A stretch of DNA of 51,607 nucleotides from Metabacillus lacus (GCF_009674805.1 NZ_WKKI01000027.1:1-51607); one strand, 5' to 3'. Shown: positions 26,343 through 36,122, counted from the stretch's first letter. Notes: a model not told the origin generated them from the letters alone. Translations and numbers: made by a program.

Positions 26343-27158
26343 ATGATTATAATTGGAGGAATTCCTCAAAATGAGGAACTGATAAACAATCCTGTTTTCA
26401 CTGGTGAACAGCAAAATATTGTCATGGAAATGCTGAGAACAAACGAGCTCTTTACGTATACCAGCTTTCAACAGTTTTTATTTGAAATAAATGTGAGATC
26501 AAGTACAATATCCGCTTCACGTGCACTGTTGGAGAGCGGAGTAAGGTTCAGTACATTTGCAAATTCAAAAGGCAATCCCCAATTCTGGGATGTTACCCCT
26601 AAAGGAGCCATTGTCATAAAGCCCGGCATCAAACCCTCTGATGCTCTTTCAGATATATTTAGAAATGGCAGTTTCTATTCTTTTGAGTGTGCAACCGCAA
26701 TGATTGTTGTTTTTTTCAGAGCTGTTTTAGAAAATATTGATGTAGATCAATTTGACAGGCTTTTTGATGGAATGATTCTTTATGACTGGCAATACGATGA
26801 GGATTTAGGCGTCACTACCACAAGAAGCAATGAGTTTGTACCTGGGGATTGTGTTTACTTTATTAATCCAGATGTAGCTCCTGAAACTTCTTATTTCAGA
26901 GGTGAAAATGCCATTTATCTGGGTTCAAATTTATATTATGGGCACGGAATTGGTATTATGGATGCTCAAAGTATGATTGACAAGCTTAACACTTTCAGAA
27001 TTCCCGGCTCTTTACAATCTGCCTATTTGATGTCCCAGGTAACACGGCTGGGCTATAAATATTTATTTCAATTCTCAAGCACCGGACGGGGGATACCGAT
27101 CTTTCTGCTTGAAAATAAAACCGTGATACATGTTGGCTCTTACTACTCTGCTTCATAG
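26343..27158 (+). CDS. tgl: Protein-glutamine gamma-glutamyltransferase (spore coat)
   Basis: A 271-aa bacterial transglutaminase that makes epsilon-(gamma-glutamyl)lysine cross-links in the spore coat. Active Cys in SFECATAMIVVFF; other conserved parts are EFVPGDCVYFINPDV and NLYYGHGIGI. It is longer than B. subtilis Tgl (245 aa), mostly from loop differences. GGAGG is 6 nt before the second ATG (26343) and only 3 nt before the first (26340), so the second was chosen. An inverted repeat CCTCCTCC/GGAGGAG flanks the start region (26291-26338) and could mask the ribosome site. Confidence 0.92.
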   Translation: MIIIGGIPQNEELINNPVFTGEQQNIVMEMLRTNELFTYTSFQQFLFEINVRSSTISASRALLESGVRFSTFANSKGNPQFWDVTPKGAIVIKPGIKPSDALSDIFRNGSFYSFECATAMIVVFFRAVLENIDVDQFDRLFDGMILYDWQYDEDLGVTTTRSNEFVPGDCVYFINPDVAPETSYFRGENAIYLGSNLYYGHGIGIMDAQSMIDKLNTFRIPGSLQSAYLMSQVTRLGYKYLFQFSSTGRGIPIFLLENKTVIHVGSYYSAS

Positions 27159-27169
27159 CTGAACTAGGG

Positions 27170-27412
27170 TTAATCATCTCCTGGCCCTTTCCGCTTGTCA
27201 TACCAAATCTCCCTGCCCATCTGCCGGTTTACAAGCTGTTCCATTTTCTGCAAATCTTCCCGTGAAACAACCGGATCTCTCTCGTCCCAGCGGACATAAC
27301 GGACGAAATAGTAATTTCTGATAGGCGAGAACATCACCTTAGAATGAGGCCAAACATCAAAAACAAACTCCAGATTTCCTCTTTTTTTATAAGAATAGTT
27401 GATTATTTTCAT
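27170..27412 (-). CDS. Hypothetical protein, 80 aa
   Basis: No family recognised. Small, basic and soluble, aromatic-rich in the middle (PIRNYYFVRYVRWDERDP). It is convergent with tgl, 11 bp from its stop. The ATG at 27412 has only a weak GGTG site, and a GTG at 27421 is possible. Codon use is ordinary for the window. Confidence 0.5.
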   Translation of the reverse strand: MKIINYSYKKRGNLEFVFDVWPHSKVMFSPIRNYYFVRYVRWDERDPVVSREDLQKMEQLVNRQMGREIWYDKRKGPGDD

Positions 27413-27726
27413 GGAATTCACCGCTTATAGAGAGTCATTGCATGCTGCTTGCATGTAATGTTACAAGTACCCCCTATGAGTGCAGAAATAAACTCTTGAA
27501 ACAGACTGCAGGGAATGTGAAGAAGTATAGGAGCTCTTATGAGAGCGGTGTTTCCAAAACATTGATGTGATTTCACATTGCAGCAAGAAATCTCAGTTTC
27601 TTCCTTGAAGGAGACACTGTATACGGAAACTATTCAATTGCAGCTGCTTTCCCCAATGGATAGAGGAGAGCCCGGAGCACTATGATACAGCCATTGTTCA
27701 GCCTCATATATAAAATTTATAATTCT
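27413..27726. other. Intergenic gap, nothing clear
   Basis: A 314-bp stretch with no gene, repeat or terminator that I can support. Confidence 0.4.
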
Positions 27727-27951
27727 TTATGAGAAAATAATTTTTGCCAGCAGTGCTGCTGTGATTGACAAAACAGTGAAAGCTGCAGTCCAGCTGAAAA
27801 ATTCTATACCATGAACAAGCAGCGCCAATAAAAAGAACAAAGCAAATGTTATGATGGGGAAAAGGAACAATTTTTTAGTCACAACATAACCAATAAATGA
27901 AAGTATAAAAACAGCCAGGGGATACACAACCATTATCAATAGTGCTTCCAT
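27727..27951 (-). CDS. Small membrane protein (DUF2651-like)
   Basis: A 74-aa protein with three closely packed hydrophobic segments (residues 3-20, 27-48, 50-72). It resembles DUF2651/YbeF-type proteins in size and pattern, but the match is weak. AAGGAGG lies 6 nt before the ATG at 27951. Function unknown. Confidence 0.55.
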   Translation of the reverse strand: MEALLIMVVYPLAVFILSFIGYVVTKKLFLFPIITFALFFLLALLVHGIEFFSWTAAFTVLSITAALLAKIIFS

Positions 27952-28127
27952 CATAAGCCTCCTTTTTCGCAGTGTGATCATATTCTTCCCCCTGCAACGT
28001 TTCTTATCAGGTAAGGTTTTGGCAAATAAATAGGTTGATCTTCCATCATCTATCATAAAAAAAACGATTTAGTCCGTACCCTTGTGAAAAAGGGAAGAGT
28101 CATTTTATACACAGTTAGCAATTCTTA

Positions 28128-28382
28128 TTTCACAAGACGCCTCCCCATTACAACAGAAAAAATAAGCGTATAAATTCCGGTTAAATCCAGAATAAGCTGT
28201 TCTTCAGAGAAAATAAGGGAATGAATTCCGCTTAAGCTGCTGAAAATACTCTATTTTAGGCTTTTTTTAGGTACATAAACGGAAACCCTCCGTTTATTTC
28301 AGTCCATTTTCGGTATTTTTTCTGAATAGGTGGAGTTCCTCCGTTTATATGTATAGTAACTTTCACATGGCGCCTCCCCACC
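28128..28382. repeat. Dispersed ~230-bp intergenic repeat, copy 2
   Basis: The core 28157-28382 matches 223-452. It is flanked by a 20-bp near-direct repeat: TTTCACAAGACGCCTCCCCA at 28128-28147 and TTTCACATGGCGCCTCCCCA at 28361-28380, 18 of 20 identical. Copy 1 ends in a related CTTTCACAAGGCGCCT. The minus-strand frame at 28256-28462 lies in this repeat and is not a gene. Confidence 0.85.
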
Positions 28383-28452
28383 CCAATAGGAGTAGCTGTA
28401 TTTGTGCGAGTATCTGTAACAAAGTATTTACACAATCTTATTGACTTGATAT

Positions 28453-28479
28453 AAAAAAACACCGTAATCCGGTGTTTTT
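28453..28479 (-). terminator. Terminator of yjbQ-like gene
   Basis: AAAACACCG / CGGTGTTTT stem with a TAAT loop and a T-run on the minus strand, overlapping the stop codon. Confidence 0.88.
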
Positions 28480-28879
28480 AACTGCTTATCACTTTCACAT
28501 AGTAGGTCCGCTGCCTTGGCCCATCAAACTCACAAAAATAAATGCCCTGCCATCTGCCCAGCAGAAGATTTCCGTTGTCGATAATTACCTGTTGAGAAGC
28601 GCCGACTGTGCTCGTTTTTAGATGTGCTGCTGTGTTTCCTTCCATGTGTCTGTCCCTTTCATCATTCCAGGGATACAATTCGTCAAACCGCCTTAACATG
28701 TCTCTTTTCACATCAGGATCTGCATTCTCGTTAATGGTGATGCCTGCAGTTGTATGGGGGCTGTAGATTACCGCTAGCCCTTCTTGAACCTCTGTGTAGG
28801 TAACAAATCCCTGAATTTGCTCAGTAATATCTCTGAATTCATCCCTGCTTCCAGTTGTGATTGAAAATTTTTTTAACAT
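28478..28879 (-). CDS. YjbQ/UPF0047 family protein
   Basis: A 133-aa single-domain protein of the YjbQ family (secondary thiamine-phosphate synthase activity). Signatures: [21 protein letters not shown] and [15 protein letters not shown], then [20 protein letters not shown]. Conserved His, Asp and Glu residues form the metal-like pocket. The cellular role is not settled in the family. Divergent from the membrane protein gene at 28995. Confidence 0.9.
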   Translation of the reverse strand: MLKKFSITTGSRDEFRDITEQIQGFVTYTEVQEGLAVIYSPHTTAGITINENADPDVKRDMLRRFDELYPWNDERDRHMEGNTAAHLKTSTVGASQQVIIDNGNLLLGRWQGIYFCEFDGPRQRTYYVKVISS

Positions 28880-28994
28880 TCCGAATCAGCTCCTTTCCCT
28901 AGACTATTCTTTCCTTAGAACTAAAGAAAATAAACATTACCTGTTCCACATTGTGGCAATCTTTAGTACCATAGTAATTGAAGGAGTTGAACAA

Positions 28995-29528
28995 ATGGAA
29001 ATTGTATGGCCTTACATAGTTGTGTTTATTCTTGCTGCAATTCCTCTCTTTGAAGTTGTAGGCATTGTTCCTGTGGGTATTCTTGCAGGACTTGCTCCTG
29101 TTCCTGTTGCCATCGCCGGTTTTATAGGCAACTTTCTGACTGTCCTGCTGCTGATTATCTTGATTGACAAAGTAAAGATATGGATGGCTGCAAGAAAACA
29201 GCGTAAAGCAGGCAATATGGCTGAAGCAGCCGCTGCTGCTGAGGATGGAGAAATTCAGACAGAATCTAAACGTTCAAAGAGAGCTAAGAATCTATGGGAC
29301 AAATATGGACTTCCAGGACTTGCTTTTATTGGTCCGCTGTTTGTCGGCTCCCACGTTTCTGCCTTTATGGGAATGGGCTTCGGATCAAAACGAAGAGCCG
29401 TCACAGTCTGGATGACTCTCAGCCTTGTATTCTGGACTGCTGCCGCTGCTGCTCTTACTCATTATGGAATTGGTTTTGTGAGCGGCGAACAGGAATATGA
29501 AGGCTTTCTTATCAACTTACTAAGATAG
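28995..29528 (+). CDS. Small multidrug export-like membrane protein (PF06695 type)
   Basis: A 177-aa membrane protein with segments at about 5-27, 33-58, 105-130 and 137-160, and an Ala/Glu/Lys-rich cytoplasmic loop (residues 75-100). It fits the small multi-drug export protein family (LFEVVGIVPVGILAGL, GLPGLAFIGPLFVGSHVSAF). AAGGAG lies 8 nt before the ATG. Transport activity is only inferred from the family name. Confidence 0.75.
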   Translation: MEIVWPYIVVFILAAIPLFEVVGIVPVGILAGLAPVPVAIAGFIGNFLTVLLLIILIDKVKIWMAARKQRKAGNMAEAAAAAEDGEIQTESKRSKRAKNLWDKYGLPGLAFIGPLFVGSHVSAFMGMGFGSKRRAVTVWMTLSLVFWTAAAAALTHYGIGFVSGEQEYEGFLINLLR

Positions 29529-29583
29529 CCTCATCCCCTATGTTCTGTTGAACATATCCAATAGAGCATGTGAAAACAAATGC

Positions 29584-29614
29584 AAAAAAGAACGCCGCGC
29601 CGGCGTTCTTTTTT
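29584..29614. terminator. Bidirectional terminator
   Basis: A 14-bp stem (AAAAAAGAACGCCG / CGGCGTTCTTTTTT) with a 3-nt loop. It ends both the export-like gene and the six-gene signalling operon. Confidence 0.93.
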
Positions 29615-29615
29615 G

Positions 29616-32495
29616 TTATTTTGACGGAATAAGAATTTGTCCGTCTCTGTCTTTATTCAACAGTGTCTGCACAATCAATTTGGAAAGCTTGCTTGGCTGA
29701 TATGGCTTAATTAAATAGCCCTCTGCTCCCAGCGCCAGCCCCTTCTCTTTTTCATCCAGTGCTGAAGAAATAAAAATAGGTATTGAACTTGTTACGGATG
29801 CTGCTTTTAAATACTTGATGATTTCCCAGCCTGTCAGATTATGATCTTGCAGCATAATATCTAATACAATCGCTTCGGGCATTTCTGTTCCTATTGCAGC
29901 AAGCGCCTGTTTCCCGCTGCTGTATGTTTTCACAAGAAACCCGCTTTCTTCCAGTTCTGTTTGCAGCAGTTTGGCAAGGTTGGAATCATCTTCAACGATG
30001 ACAACATTGGCACCTGTTTTTTCGGCTTCCTGTGCTTCTTCCTCTGCTGAAAAGCTTTGCAGGACAAGCGGGAAAGTGACGCTGAAGGTACTTCCTTCGC
30101 CAAGCTTTGAGTACACCGATATATCCCCGCCATGCGCTTTCACAATTTCCTTTACAATTGCCAATCCCAGACCTGTACCGCCAATTCTTCTTCGATCGGA
30201 ATTATCCACACGATAAAACTTTGTAAACAGTTTGTCCAGGGACTCCTCTGGAATGCCAAGCCCCTCGTCAGCAATATTAATATATAAGCTGCCGTCTTTT
30301 TCAAAAATCGAAATTAAAATCTCTCCTCCATCAGGAGAATATTTAACAGCATTGCTGATCAAATTGTTAAATACCTGGCGAAGCTTATCACTGTCTCCCA
30401 GTACTTGGGTTAAAGAGGTTTCTTCTTTCAGTCTGATTCTGTGGGAAGAAGCATTCACATTTTGAGCATCTATTACTTCATTTAGAATGGGCACCACATC
30501 ATAATAGCGTTTTTCATAGGTTTGCTTGCCAGCTTCCATTCTCTGCACATCAAGAAAGTCATTGATGAGGGAAGTCAGCCTTTTTGCTTCTTGATAAATA
30601 GTTGTTAAATATTTTTTCTGCCGCTCCGGCTTCAGTTCTCTATGAAGCATCAGTTCAGTAAAACCCAGAACACTTGCAAGCGGCGTTCTAAGTTCATGGC
30701 TGACTGTACTTACAAATTCAGATTTCATCTGATCCACTTCATACTCCCTCGTAATATCTCTGTGAACCAGAACCATGCCTATCTTTTGCCCCTCGCGGAA
30801 CAGCGGCTCTGAGTATACCTGAATTACTTTGCCTGACTCCAGGCGGTACACAATATTTTCAGAAGCTGCACCATCCTCAGAAAGAACCCCGCTGTCCAGA
30901 AAAGCTTTCAAACTTTCAGGTTCACTAACTGACGCCAGCAAATCTGCCGTCCATTCTTCATAAGCCTGACCGTTAATGGCAGCCCCGTTCCAGCTATTCA
31001 CAAGGGTTCTTACTTTTTCATTCACCTGAATTAAGCGGCCGTTTCTGTCAACAAGCTGGACGCCCTCATTGATTGTGTTCAAGATATCTTGTACCATCGT
31101 TCGTTCAGCTTCAGACTGTTCAAATATTTTAATTTTGTCCAAGGAGATGCTGGCATTTTTCGCCAGACTACTGTACTCTTTGATATCCTGCTCCTGAAAG
31201 GGAAGACTATATCTTGTAAACAGCATGACTGCCTCTACCGTCTGATTGGAAGAGATGACAGGAATATAAAGATCTTCAGATTGCTGTTCATCCTCATGAT
31301 AGGCCTTCTCGCCAGGTTCACTCCTGCGCTTGATTGTAAAAGCTTCTTTTGTCTCCAAAAGGCGCTGTACTGGCCCTTCTTCTAGATGATCTAAAAATTG
31401 CTTTGCGCCAGCAGGGGAAATTCCAAAAACCGCATAGTCTTTTTTGCCATCCATTGTTGCAATCATTCCTCTATCTGCTTTCACAATGCCGCTCATGGTT
31501 TGAATGATGCTGGATAGGATCTTTTGTTTGTTCAAGGTATTGGAGATGCCATGCACAAGTTCATTGCGGAGCTTAAGCTGCGTCTCCCTTTCCCTCATCA
31601 TTTCAAGCACCTCTTCCAGCTCTGCCTGCTGTGCCTGCAGTTCATCCTGCTGTGCAAATAACTCTTCATTTTGTGCACTTAAATCCTGTTCCTTCTCGTT
31701 TATGCTTTTGCCCATTTTGACAAATGCATTATGAAGAAGTCCAAGCTCATCTTCGCGGGTTGATTCCTCAGTTAGCCTGAAGTCTTCTCCGTTCGCAATG
31801 CTGCCTGCCGCAGCAGTCAATTCTTTTAGAGGCCCCCCGATTCTGCGCAATAAAATCCGTACAAATACAACCAAGGAAATTAACAATATGCCTAGAGTGA
31901 TCATAAAGCTCAACTGGCTTATAAAGGTGGTATCCGTATAGTTTTCGTAATTGCGATCAAGCTGATTTTCCAGCGTATCCCGGTATTGTCTTAAACTGTT
32001 TTGAAATGCCCGTATGTTGTTGGAGACATTTCCTTTTACTGCAACTTCTGTTACATACTCGAGATCTCCGGCTTCAAAACGGTCCACACTGTCTGGCACA
32101 ATTTCATTAAAGTAATATTGATAAAAAGATTTTACATCTTGAAGAAACAATGTATCTGCGCTATTTACTGCAATTACTTCAAGCTGTTCCATATTGTTTA
32201 GCACATTCTGCTGCTGCTCAAGACCTTTTGTCAGGTAAAAGCGGTTTTCTCCGTTACTGCCATAAGCAAAATAGGCACGAAATTCCGATACAGCTGCATT
32301 AAAAGAATACTCCAGATCACTGACCAGATGCTCTTTCCGGTTCAGTTCGTCGTTAACTGATTCATAATGAGCAGTAATGGCATTTTGATACCAGATAAAT
32401 GCAAAACTTACACTGGAAAACAGCAGAATGATTAAAAGTGCCAGCAATCCGAAGCTCCTTGCAAGGCTCTTCTTAATATAGTGATTGATGTTCAC
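29616..32495 (-). CDS. Hybrid sensor histidine kinase with receiver domain
   Basis: A 959-aa membrane kinase. TM1 (14-36), an extracellular helical sensor (37-193), TM2 (194-216), HAMP (to about 270), a Gln/Glu coiled coil (270-305), GAF-like (310-455), PAS (465-585), HisKA with phospho-acceptor His600 (VSHELRTPLASVLGF), HATPase with N box (NNLISNAVKYS) and GGTGLGL, then a receiver domain (829-950) with Asp879. GTG start with AGAGGAG 7 nt upstream. It is the last gene of the operon and overlaps the single-domain regulator by 23 bp. Phosphate can probably pass His600 to Asp879 and then to the Hpt of the cyclase at 38557 (inference). Confidence 0.92.
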   Translation of the reverse strand: MNINHYIKKSLARSFGLLALLIILLFSSVSFAFIWYQNAITAHYESVNDELNRKEHLVSDLEYSFNAAVSEFRAYFAYGSNGENRFYLTKGLEQQQNVLNNMEQLEVIAVNSADTLFLQDVKSFYQYYFNEIVPDSVDRFEAGDLEYVTEVAVKGNVSNNIRAFQNSLRQYRDTLENQLDRNYENYTDTTFISQLSFMITLGILLISLVVFVRILLRRIGGPLKELTAAAGSIANGEDFRLTEESTREDELGLLHNAFVKMGKSINEKEQDLSAQNEELFAQQDELQAQQAELEEVLEMMRERETQLKLRNELVHGISNTLNKQKILSSIIQTMSGIVKADRGMIATMDGKKDYAVFGISPAGAKQFLDHLEEGPVQRLLETKEAFTIKRRSEPGEKAYHEDEQQSEDLYIPVISSNQTVEAVMLFTRYSLPFQEQDIKEYSSLAKNASISLDKIKIFEQSEAERTMVQDILNTINEGVQLVDRNGRLIQVNEKVRTLVNSWNGAAINGQAYEEWTADLLASVSEPESLKAFLDSGVLSEDGAASENIVYRLESGKVIQVYSEPLFREGQKIGMVLVHRDITREYEVDQMKSEFVSTVSHELRTPLASVLGFTELMLHRELKPERQKKYLTTIYQEAKRLTSLINDFLDVQRMEAGKQTYEKRYYDVVPILNEVIDAQNVNASSHRIRLKEETSLTQVLGDSDKLRQVFNNLISNAVKYSPDGGEILISIFEKDGSLYINIADEGLGIPEESLDKLFTKFYRVDNSDRRRIGGTGLGLAIVKEIVKAHGGDISVYSKLGEGSTFSVTFPLVLQSFSAEEEAQEAEKTGANVVIVEDDSNLAKLLQTELEESGFLVKTYSSGKQALAAIGTEMPEAIVLDIMLQDHNLTGWEIIKYLKAASVTSSIPIFISSALDEKEKGLALGAEGYLIKPYQPSKLSKLIVQTLLNKDRDGQILIPSK

Positions 32496-32853
32496 TCAGT
32501 ATCTCCTCTATTCTTTCTGCAAGGGCCAAGGGACTGAATGGTTTAGAAATAAAGTAATCTGCTCCGGCTTCAATCACTCTTTGCTGATCTGCCGCCTGGC
32601 TTTTGGCACTCAGCATCACAACCTTAGCATGCTGAGGCATCGGCAGTTCCCTCATCATTTCTATTAATTCCAAACCTGTGTGAACAGGCATCATATAATC
32701 CAGCAAAATTAAATCATATTGATTTTGTTCAATAAAGGAGAGGGCTTCAGCTCCGTCTGCTGCCTCATCAATGTCATGGCCCTCATCCTCAAGAGTATCC
32801 GTTACGAGCATTCTAAGCACTTCTTCATCTTCCGCAAGAAGAATTCTTGCCAT
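32473..32853 (-). CDS. Single-domain response regulator (CheY-like)
   Basis: A 126-aa receiver with no output domain: acidic pocket LAEDEE, phospho-Asp52 (LILLDYMMPVHTG), Ser/Thr switch in VVMLSAKSQ and Lys in FISKPFSPLAL. Its ribosome site is weak (GGCGGTG). It sits 11 bp after the glycosidase-like gene and overlaps the kinase. It may be a phosphate sink or a shuttle between kinase and Hpt. Confidence 0.92.
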   Translation of the reverse strand: MARILLAEDEEVLRMLVTDTLEDEGHDIDEAADGAEALSFIEQNQYDLILLDYMMPVHTGLELIEMMRELPMPQHAKVVMLSAKSQAADQQRVIEAGADYFISKPFSPLALAERIEEILSEHQSLY

Positions 32854-32864
32854 TGTAACACCGC

Positions 32865-35800
32865 CTATTTTATTGTAATTTCTGCATAAGCCTGCTTCAT
32901 TATATCGAAAGATACCTTTAGGCGTTCATGGTAAAGAGGTTCATCCCACGTATCCCACGTATAAAACAGCCATTCATCCTCTTCCAGATTTTCCGGCAGG
33001 GTTTCAATTGGCAAGGAAGAACCTTTTTCTGCGGCTACAACAGCAACTCTGATTCCGTCTGCCTTAGCCGAAGCTTCTATACCATCCTTCCAGATATCCC
33101 CCATCATTTCCCTCTGACTTGGATCCTTGAAATTTAACAGCATCCATTGCAGCTTTAATTCAATGATGCCATTTTCTTTATTCACTGCAAAATCTGTAAG
33201 AGAATTGTAGTTCTTTGAAGAAGGGTTTCCATTGCCCATCTGCAGCCTTCCTGTTTCGTAAGAATCAAAAGGCAAATCTATTTTGCCTTCTTCATTATTT
33301 ATCGTCAGCGCCTTGTTCAATGTTAAACGAATTGGGTGGTATATACCGTTATTCTTTTTGTCAGCGTTGTTTACGGATGGTATCATCTTTTTTACATGTC
33401 CATAATCATAATAAAAAGTGTCATAGTAGCTGTCTATTAAAAGCCTGGAATTCTCTTCTCCCTTTAATTGGGCGGCAAAATCAATACCGGAGCCCACCGT
33501 GCCTTCAATGCCGGGAATCGCGGATTGTCCCTGGCCCTTTATTGTATCCAGCAAAATATAAAAATCATACTCATTTTGAAGCCACTGATTCTGTTCCATG
33601 TCTAAACGGATATTCAGACTGGACTCATCACTGGATAGATAAATATCCTGAATAAGACCCTTCCCATTTTGAAAAACCGGCTTTTCTTTCCGTGCTTCCC
33701 AATCTTCCGTATCTCCATCAACCTTGATCAGTGTATCTTCCGTTTGCGGATCAAAACTCAGCAGCCCAAAATGCTGCTCATTGATTTGCATATTATTCCA
33801 AAATGGACGGCGCTCCGGATTGTCATAATCCATCGTATTCCATGTTCTCTTAAACCACTCATCCTGCCAGGAAAACACCATGCCTCCTGCCATTTTTTCC
33901 ACAGTAATATCCTCAAAGAGCCTTGCGACCATGGAACCTTGCTCTTGTTCAGAATGATAGCCCTGATTCAGCCCGTATACATTTCTGTGCGTCATTCCCC
34001 TTGAAGCAGGAATTCCAAACTCTGCAACAAGCAGGGGCATACTGTGGACACTTTTCATATCGTTTAAATAGCCTGCATAATTGTTTTTCTGTCCTCTGTG
34101 GTCCACATATTCTGTATACTTCTTCTCATAGTTCAGGAAATCAGGGTAGTATGGATAAATATGATAAGAAGCAAACAGTCCTGCTTTGAAGTTTTCCGTA
34201 GCTGAAATGTGATTAGGATTGATCGTTACTTTGTCTTCCTTCTCAGAAGGCTCGCTCGGATGTGTAAGCAAATCTGTTGTCACCCAGTTTGTAAAGCTTG
34301 CTGGATGCTGCCACTGATATGTGTCACTTTCGTAGCCGACTGTATAATCAAGCATTTCGGCAAGCCAGGCTTCAAAAGGTTCAGCACCTTCTTCGGTCCG
34401 GATATACTTGCCCTGATAGCTTCCTTTGTCAGGATTCGATAGATTTGTGCTCTCAGCGGCATCTGGATCCCATTCTACCCCAATCACCCACCCCAGCAAA
34501 TATGGAGACAAATCGTAAGCATACGTACCGCCGGCATGGCCCGGTCTTTTTGGAAGAGCAGCCTCTCCATGCACAAGGTCGACGACTCTCTTGATCTCAT
34601 CCTTGAATTCATTGGTAACCTCAGTATCAAAAGCGTTGGCTTTTTCAACCAGCACTTCTTCGTTCACCCACACACCGTGAAATAAATACAGCGGCTTTTC
34701 CGCATCCTGGTTATGTTCATACAGCGCTTCATAAAATTCAGGCGGATGAATGGTATAAATTCTGATAGAGTTTGCATTCATTTCACTGATTTGTTTGAAC
34801 CAGCGTGCGTACTCTCCTTTAGATATCGCAGTCTCCCCGGGAAACGTCCCAGGCTTCGCTATACCCATATTAACCCCTTTGATCAGGAGGTCTTCCCACT
34901 CGCCATCTTTATAAATTTGAATATAGTCACTTCCTGTTTTTCCAATCATGCTTGTGCTGCCGTCTTTAAAAATCTCTGAATTTTTATGAACAGGGGCAGA
35001 AACAGCTTCCTCATTTCTGTCTGCTGAGAGTATTGCTTTCATAAGAGGAGCATATGCTTTCCAGAAAAATCCGTCCGTTCTTCCTCTTTTGTCAGACGAA
35101 GAAAGCTTCTTCCATTCCATTATTCCCTGTGCCTGATAAAAGCGGGGAATACTTGGCTCATCCACAAAATCTCCGGCAAAGTAGTAGCTGGAATAGAAAG
35201 GGCTGCTATGGTGAATGACTGCAGGGAACTTCAGAGGCAATCCTGCTTCAGCAAGCTTTTTTTCTCCCTTATCGTCTATATTCAGAGTATATTCTGCGAG
35301 GATTTCGCTGCTGTCCTCAGCTTGTACAACATCAAACCAGTAAGAATATTGAACAGAGCCGCCGAGGTTCAGTTCTTCGCTTCCTCTTTCTGTAAAAGAA
35401 AACATAACCGGCGCACCATTCAGCTCATCGTCATTCAGTACTATCACTTCATCCCCCTCATTCACAAACACAAGGCCGCTCCCTTTGAGTGAATAGGCTT
35501 CTCCAGTAGCTTTTTCATAGTTTTCCTTCAGCCAAAGCGGAACCTCACTGCTGTTGAGTTCTTGAAAAAAGCGCCCGGTCCATCCCGACCACCTGAGGTT
35601 TAAAAGATTGTAAAACCGTTCCTTTACTTCCGGCTTTGTCGGCGAAGCAAATGTGTTAAATTCTGCTATAAGAGTGGAGCCATTTCTTTTCATGGCATCT
35701 TCAATCCGCAGGAGGTCTTCTTCCTCCATTCCCCCATACACCAGCTCTGATCTGCTGCCGTCTGACAGCGTGTCACCCTCCAGATCACTTTCAAAGACAC

Positions 35801-36122
35801 CATAAGTATCAACAATATAAATATATTCATATTGTGACAAATCCTCCGGCAGTTTCTTCACTGTCTCTGTTCCTTCCATTGCAGGGGCATAGCCTGAGTA
35901 ATCTTCTTCTTTATACCTTTTTCCATCACCTTTTGTGATTTTCAGATTATTTAATAGCCATGTCAGCCCTCTGTGTTCCCTGAATGAGGTGTCAGGAACT
36001 GTATAATTTACAATCAGTACATCTGCAGTTTTGCTGTCTTTCATAGTCCATGTCCAGAATGGTGCTGTTATAATGGCTGCAGCCAAAGTGATGCCCGCTG
36101 CAACAGCAGTTTTTTTACTCAT
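32865..36122 (-). CDS. Large exported glycosidase-like protein
   Basis: A 1085-aa protein with one N-terminal membrane anchor or uncleaved signal (residues 5-25). Residues 33-370 form a Rossmann/glutamine-amidotransferase-like region (ADVLIVNYTVPD, EYIYIVDTYGVFE). A TIM-barrel glycosidase domain spans about 395-790: LLIKGVNMGIAKPG opens it like GH2-type barrels, Glu550 (WVIGVEWDP) and Glu701 (LLVAEFGIPASRG) are candidates for acid/base and nucleophile. The C-terminus (800-1085) is a beta-sandwich resembling CBM9/DOMON modules (KVDGDTEDWEA). AAGGAG lies 6-7 nt upstream of the ATG. It overlaps the glycosyltransferase gene by 8 bp. It likely trims or remodels the exported glycan; substrate unknown. 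Confidence 0.75.
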   Translation of the reverse strand: MSKKTAVAAGITLAAAIITAPFWTWTMKDSKTADVLIVNYTVPDTSFREHRGLTWLLNNLKITKGDGKRYKEEDYSGYAPAMEGTETVKKLPEDLSQYEYIYIVDTYGVFESDLEGDTLSDGSRSELVYGGMEEEDLLRIEDAMKRNGSTLIAEFNTFASPTKPEVKERFYNLLNLRWSGWTGRFFQELNSSEVPLWLKENYEKATGEAYSLKGSGLVFVNEGDEVIVLNDDELNGAPVMFSFTERGSEELNLGGSVQYSYWFDVVQAEDSSEILAEYTLNIDDKGEKKLAEAGLPLKFPAVIHHSSPFYSSYYFAGDFVDEPSIPRFYQAQGIMEWKKLSSSDKRGRTDGFFWKAYAPLMKAILSADRNEEAVSAPVHKNSEIFKDGSTSMIGKTGSDYIQIYKDGEWEDLLIKGVNMGIAKPGTFPGETAISKGEYARWFKQISEMNANSIRIYTIHPPEFYEALYEHNQDAEKPLYLFHGVWVNEEVLVEKANAFDTEVTNEFKDEIKRVVDLVHGEAALPKRPGHAGGTYAYDLSPYLLGWVIGVEWDPDAAESTNLSNPDKGSYQGKYIRTEEGAEPFEAWLAEMLDYTVGYESDTYQWQHPASFTNWVTTDLLTHPSEPSEKEDKVTINPNHISATENFKAGLFASYHIYPYYPDFLNYEKKYTEYVDHRGQKNNYAGYLNDMKSVHSMPLLVAEFGIPASRGMTHRNVYGLNQGYHSEQEQGSMVARLFEDITVEKMAGGMVFSWQDEWFKRTWNTMDYDNPERRPFWNNMQINEQHFGLLSFDPQTEDTLIKVDGDTEDWEARKEKPVFQNGKGLIQDIYLSSDESSLNIRLDMEQNQWLQNEYDFYILLDTIKGQGQSAIPGIEGTVGSGIDFAAQLKGEENSRLLIDSYYDTFYYDYGHVKKMIPSVNNADKKNNGIYHPIRLTLNKALTINNEEGKIDLPFDSYETGRLQMGNGNPSSKNYNSLTDFAVNKENGIIELKLQWMLLNFKDPSQREMMGDIWKDGIEASAKADGIRVAVVAAEKGSSLPIETLPENLEEDEWLFYTWDTWDEPLYHERLKVSFDIMKQAYAEITIK

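Noticed and set aside
28256-28462. 68-aa minus-strand frame
   Set aside because: It lies inside the dispersed repeat, has no ribosome site, and is not maintained in the other copy.
34298-34594. Frames of 60-110 aa opposite the glycosidase-like gene
   Set aside because: Shadow frames of a long, well-supported coding region; composition and starts are not gene-like.
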